From the NCBI GenBank assembly GCA_903891335.1, contig CAITDX010000060.1, positions 1 through 13,289 on the forward strand: DNA of 13,289 nucleotides, in the 5' to 3' direction. The translations under genes were made by a program, and so were the position numbers. Shown here one piece after another: positions 11,860 through 13,289 of the stretch; position 1 is the stretch's first letter; every line of letters starts with the position of its first letter. Below the pieces are notes generated by a model. The model was not told where the DNA came from, made no database searches, and saw nothing but the letters and a program-made list of their open reading frames with translations. The stretch is from an uncultured bacterium (GTDB lineage Bacteria > Patescibacteriota > Microgenomatia > UBA1400 > PJMF01).

Positions 11860-13289
11860 ATGAAACAGCCGGAAAATATTTCCACGCACCTCGTTTCTTC
11901 TCTTGAAAAAAACTCAGAGCTGCTGCTTCAGAGCAAATCATTGAATTGGAAAAAAATCACACTCCCACTGAAATTTTATTTGGGTTGGCTCAGGAAAAAG
12001 TTGAACAAATTTGGCAAGAGCTAGTGACTCCAACTCTTGAAGAGTTGTCCCTCTTGTGGGGAACCATTTATCAAGATAGTAATTTACTCGATCAAAAACT
12101 ACTACACACGCTAATCGCCCAAAGGCACCTGTTGGAATTACAGTATTTGGAACAAGAGTCTCCAGAAGTTTGGCTTGTGCTGGTTAAACTTTCAATGCTG
12201 AGACAGGACCTGGAAATTACAATCATGCAAGATATTGCACAAAGGTCGAAGCGGCCAATCTTGGTTCTTGCAACAGATTTAGCAACACAACTTGGTCCCC
12301 TTTTCAACCAAGCCTACTTACAACAAACAGAGCTTTATCGTAATCATGCACACATCTTCAAAGAACGAGGAAGTCATAAAAAAGGAGCTGAACATGTCTA
12401 TGAACTTCAAACAAACAAACCACACCGGACTAAGAAAGTTCCTTTTAAAACCATGATTCCTGCTTGGGGAGAAATTGGCATCCAGCTCGAACAACTTTCA
12501 AATCGAGTAAAAAATGAATTTGCAAGCGACGGAGCTCAATTTGCGCTTTATCTAAAACTGCTCTCCAAGCTTTTTTCTTCTGATGAAACCAACAATAGGG
12601 CATTGCACAAACTGTGGCAAAAAGCCGAGAAAATGCAGAATAAAATTAATGGTAGTCATTGGCCACTTAATTTAATTGTAACGAGACATCCTTATGTTGA
12701 TGGAGGACTTAATAAGTGCGAAGCCAACCTCACTCTAGATATTAAAACTAGGGAAACAAAGCATCGAGCAACCAGCTATCAGTCTTACTTTTACACTGCT
12801 AGAAAATTAGTTAAAAAACACCATCTGCGTTCAAAGATTACCCCACCACAAATTGGTTTCTTGTTGTACGGCTCAAGTCACAACGTATTTTGGCCAAATC
12901 AAGGAGAAGCAGGCAACACTGCTCAGGTATATAGCAATCATCTTCATGATGAAGCGGCTCTTAAAAGTGATTTGGCGGAAACACTCGCTCTTTTCACAGC
13001 AGACCGCGCCAATCTTAGCTTAGAAGAATTTAAAGAACTGAGTTTACTCAGCATCTATCTACATGAGCTCAGTCACACCATCTTGTCTATAGAAAATAAA
13101 AAAGTTGCTAAAAGAATCGGAGAATATGATGCTTGCATGGAAACACTGGAGGAACTCAAGGCTGAAACAACCAGCGCACGCATCTTTTATCTAACTAACG
13201 AACACCACCACCAACCCGCTCAACTTAAAAAATTCTTACAATTTTTTATTGCCACCCATCATCCATATCCAACACAATTATCAGATGAA
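11860..13289 (+). CDS. Putative HExxH zinc metallopeptidase, reading frame interrupted by -1 shift; 3' truncated by window
   Basis: From ATG 11860 the zero frame gives MKQPENISTHLVSSLEKN and stops at 12024 after 54 codons. From the A7 run at 11906-11912 the -1 frame stays open for 459 codons to the window edge, with ordinary protein composition (LRAAASEQIIELEKNHTP and onward). Read through the shift, the product is at least 477 aa. Its C-terminal part has YLHELSHTIL with the zinc-site pattern HELSH (H402, E403, H406) and, about 25 residues later, LEELKAET (E431, E432, E436). This recalls the HExxGH plus EEC(R/K)AE arrangement of M49 dipeptidyl peptidase III-like enzymes, but the family assignment is tentative. 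The N-terminal 350 residues are helical, charged and unrecognised, with no signal peptide or membrane helix. No good Shine-Dalgarno is present; it lies 16 nt after the methyltransferase gene. Other possibilities: a start inside the -1 frame (TTG or ATG 12196 onward), or a pseudogene. Confidence 0.65.
11907..11913 (+). promoter_or_regulatory. Candidate -1 ribosomal slippery heptamer A-AAA-AAC
   Basis: The heptamer is in correct phase with ATG 11860 (codons GAA AAA AAC at 11905-11913). A -1 slip makes the next codon CTC at 11913, entering the long open frame. It lies inside a run of seven As, which is equally the kind of place where an assembly or sequencing indel occurs. I see no strong downstream hairpin or upstream Shine-Dalgarno-like stimulator; a TCAGAG direct repeat follows. 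Confidence 0.4.

Noticed and set aside
12092..12307. Minus-strand 71-codon ORF
   Set aside because: Antisense to the long -1-frame coding region, with Ser/Cys-rich composition and no start signals.

Overview
The window reads like bacterial chromosome from the Candidate Phyla Radiation, probably a Microgenomates-type Patescibacterium. This is inference from several signs: compact gene spacing, standard stop codons including TGA, a sortase with a C-terminal TCWPPGT motif beside its own sorted substrate, very short or absent 5' leaders, and a large membrane protein of a type common in that group. No marker gene proves it.

Layout. 1-2493 is a minus-strand surface-polysaccharide cluster: a GT2 polyprenyl/dolichyl-phosphate-sugar synthase type enzyme, a GT4 glycosyltransferase, and the N-terminus of a multi-pass membrane protein that runs off the left edge. 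2494-4387 is an anomalous block. It holds a 43-nt palindrome, a hairpin-rich GC-richer spacer, a lipoprotein gene with much higher GC than its surroundings, a roughly 475-nt leader with many helices behind a near-consensus promoter, a tRNA/tmRNA-like fold, and a small RNA unit with its own promoter and terminator. The first 14 nt of that small RNA are perfectly complementary to the loop and one stem strand of the tRNA-like fold. 4388-7012 is a minus-strand surface module: a TPETG-type sortase substrate, its sortase, a DUF6580-like membrane protein and a DUF4430-like secreted protein.

7037-11066 carries an EamA exporter followed by the full oxidative pentose phosphate branch: zwf on the plus strand, converging on pgl-gnd on the minus strand. 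Together these take glucose-6-phosphate to ribulose-5-phosphate with reduced nicotinamide cofactor. 11088-13289 has a SpoU/TrmH RNA methyltransferase and, 16 nt downstream, a gene that runs off the right edge and encodes a protein with an HExxH motif. That last gene is readable only through a -1 shift at a textbook A-AAA-AAC heptamer, so it is either a programmed frameshift or an A7 homopolymer indel.

Regulation visible in sequence: several genes have a sigma-70-type -10 box only about 8-14 nt before the start codon and no Shine-Dalgarno, implying leaderless or nearly leaderless mRNAs. zwf, the GT4 gene and the lipoprotein have clear Shine-Dalgarno sequences. The best candidates for something undescribed are the RNA block at 3435-4283 and the frameshifted metallopeptidase-like gene.
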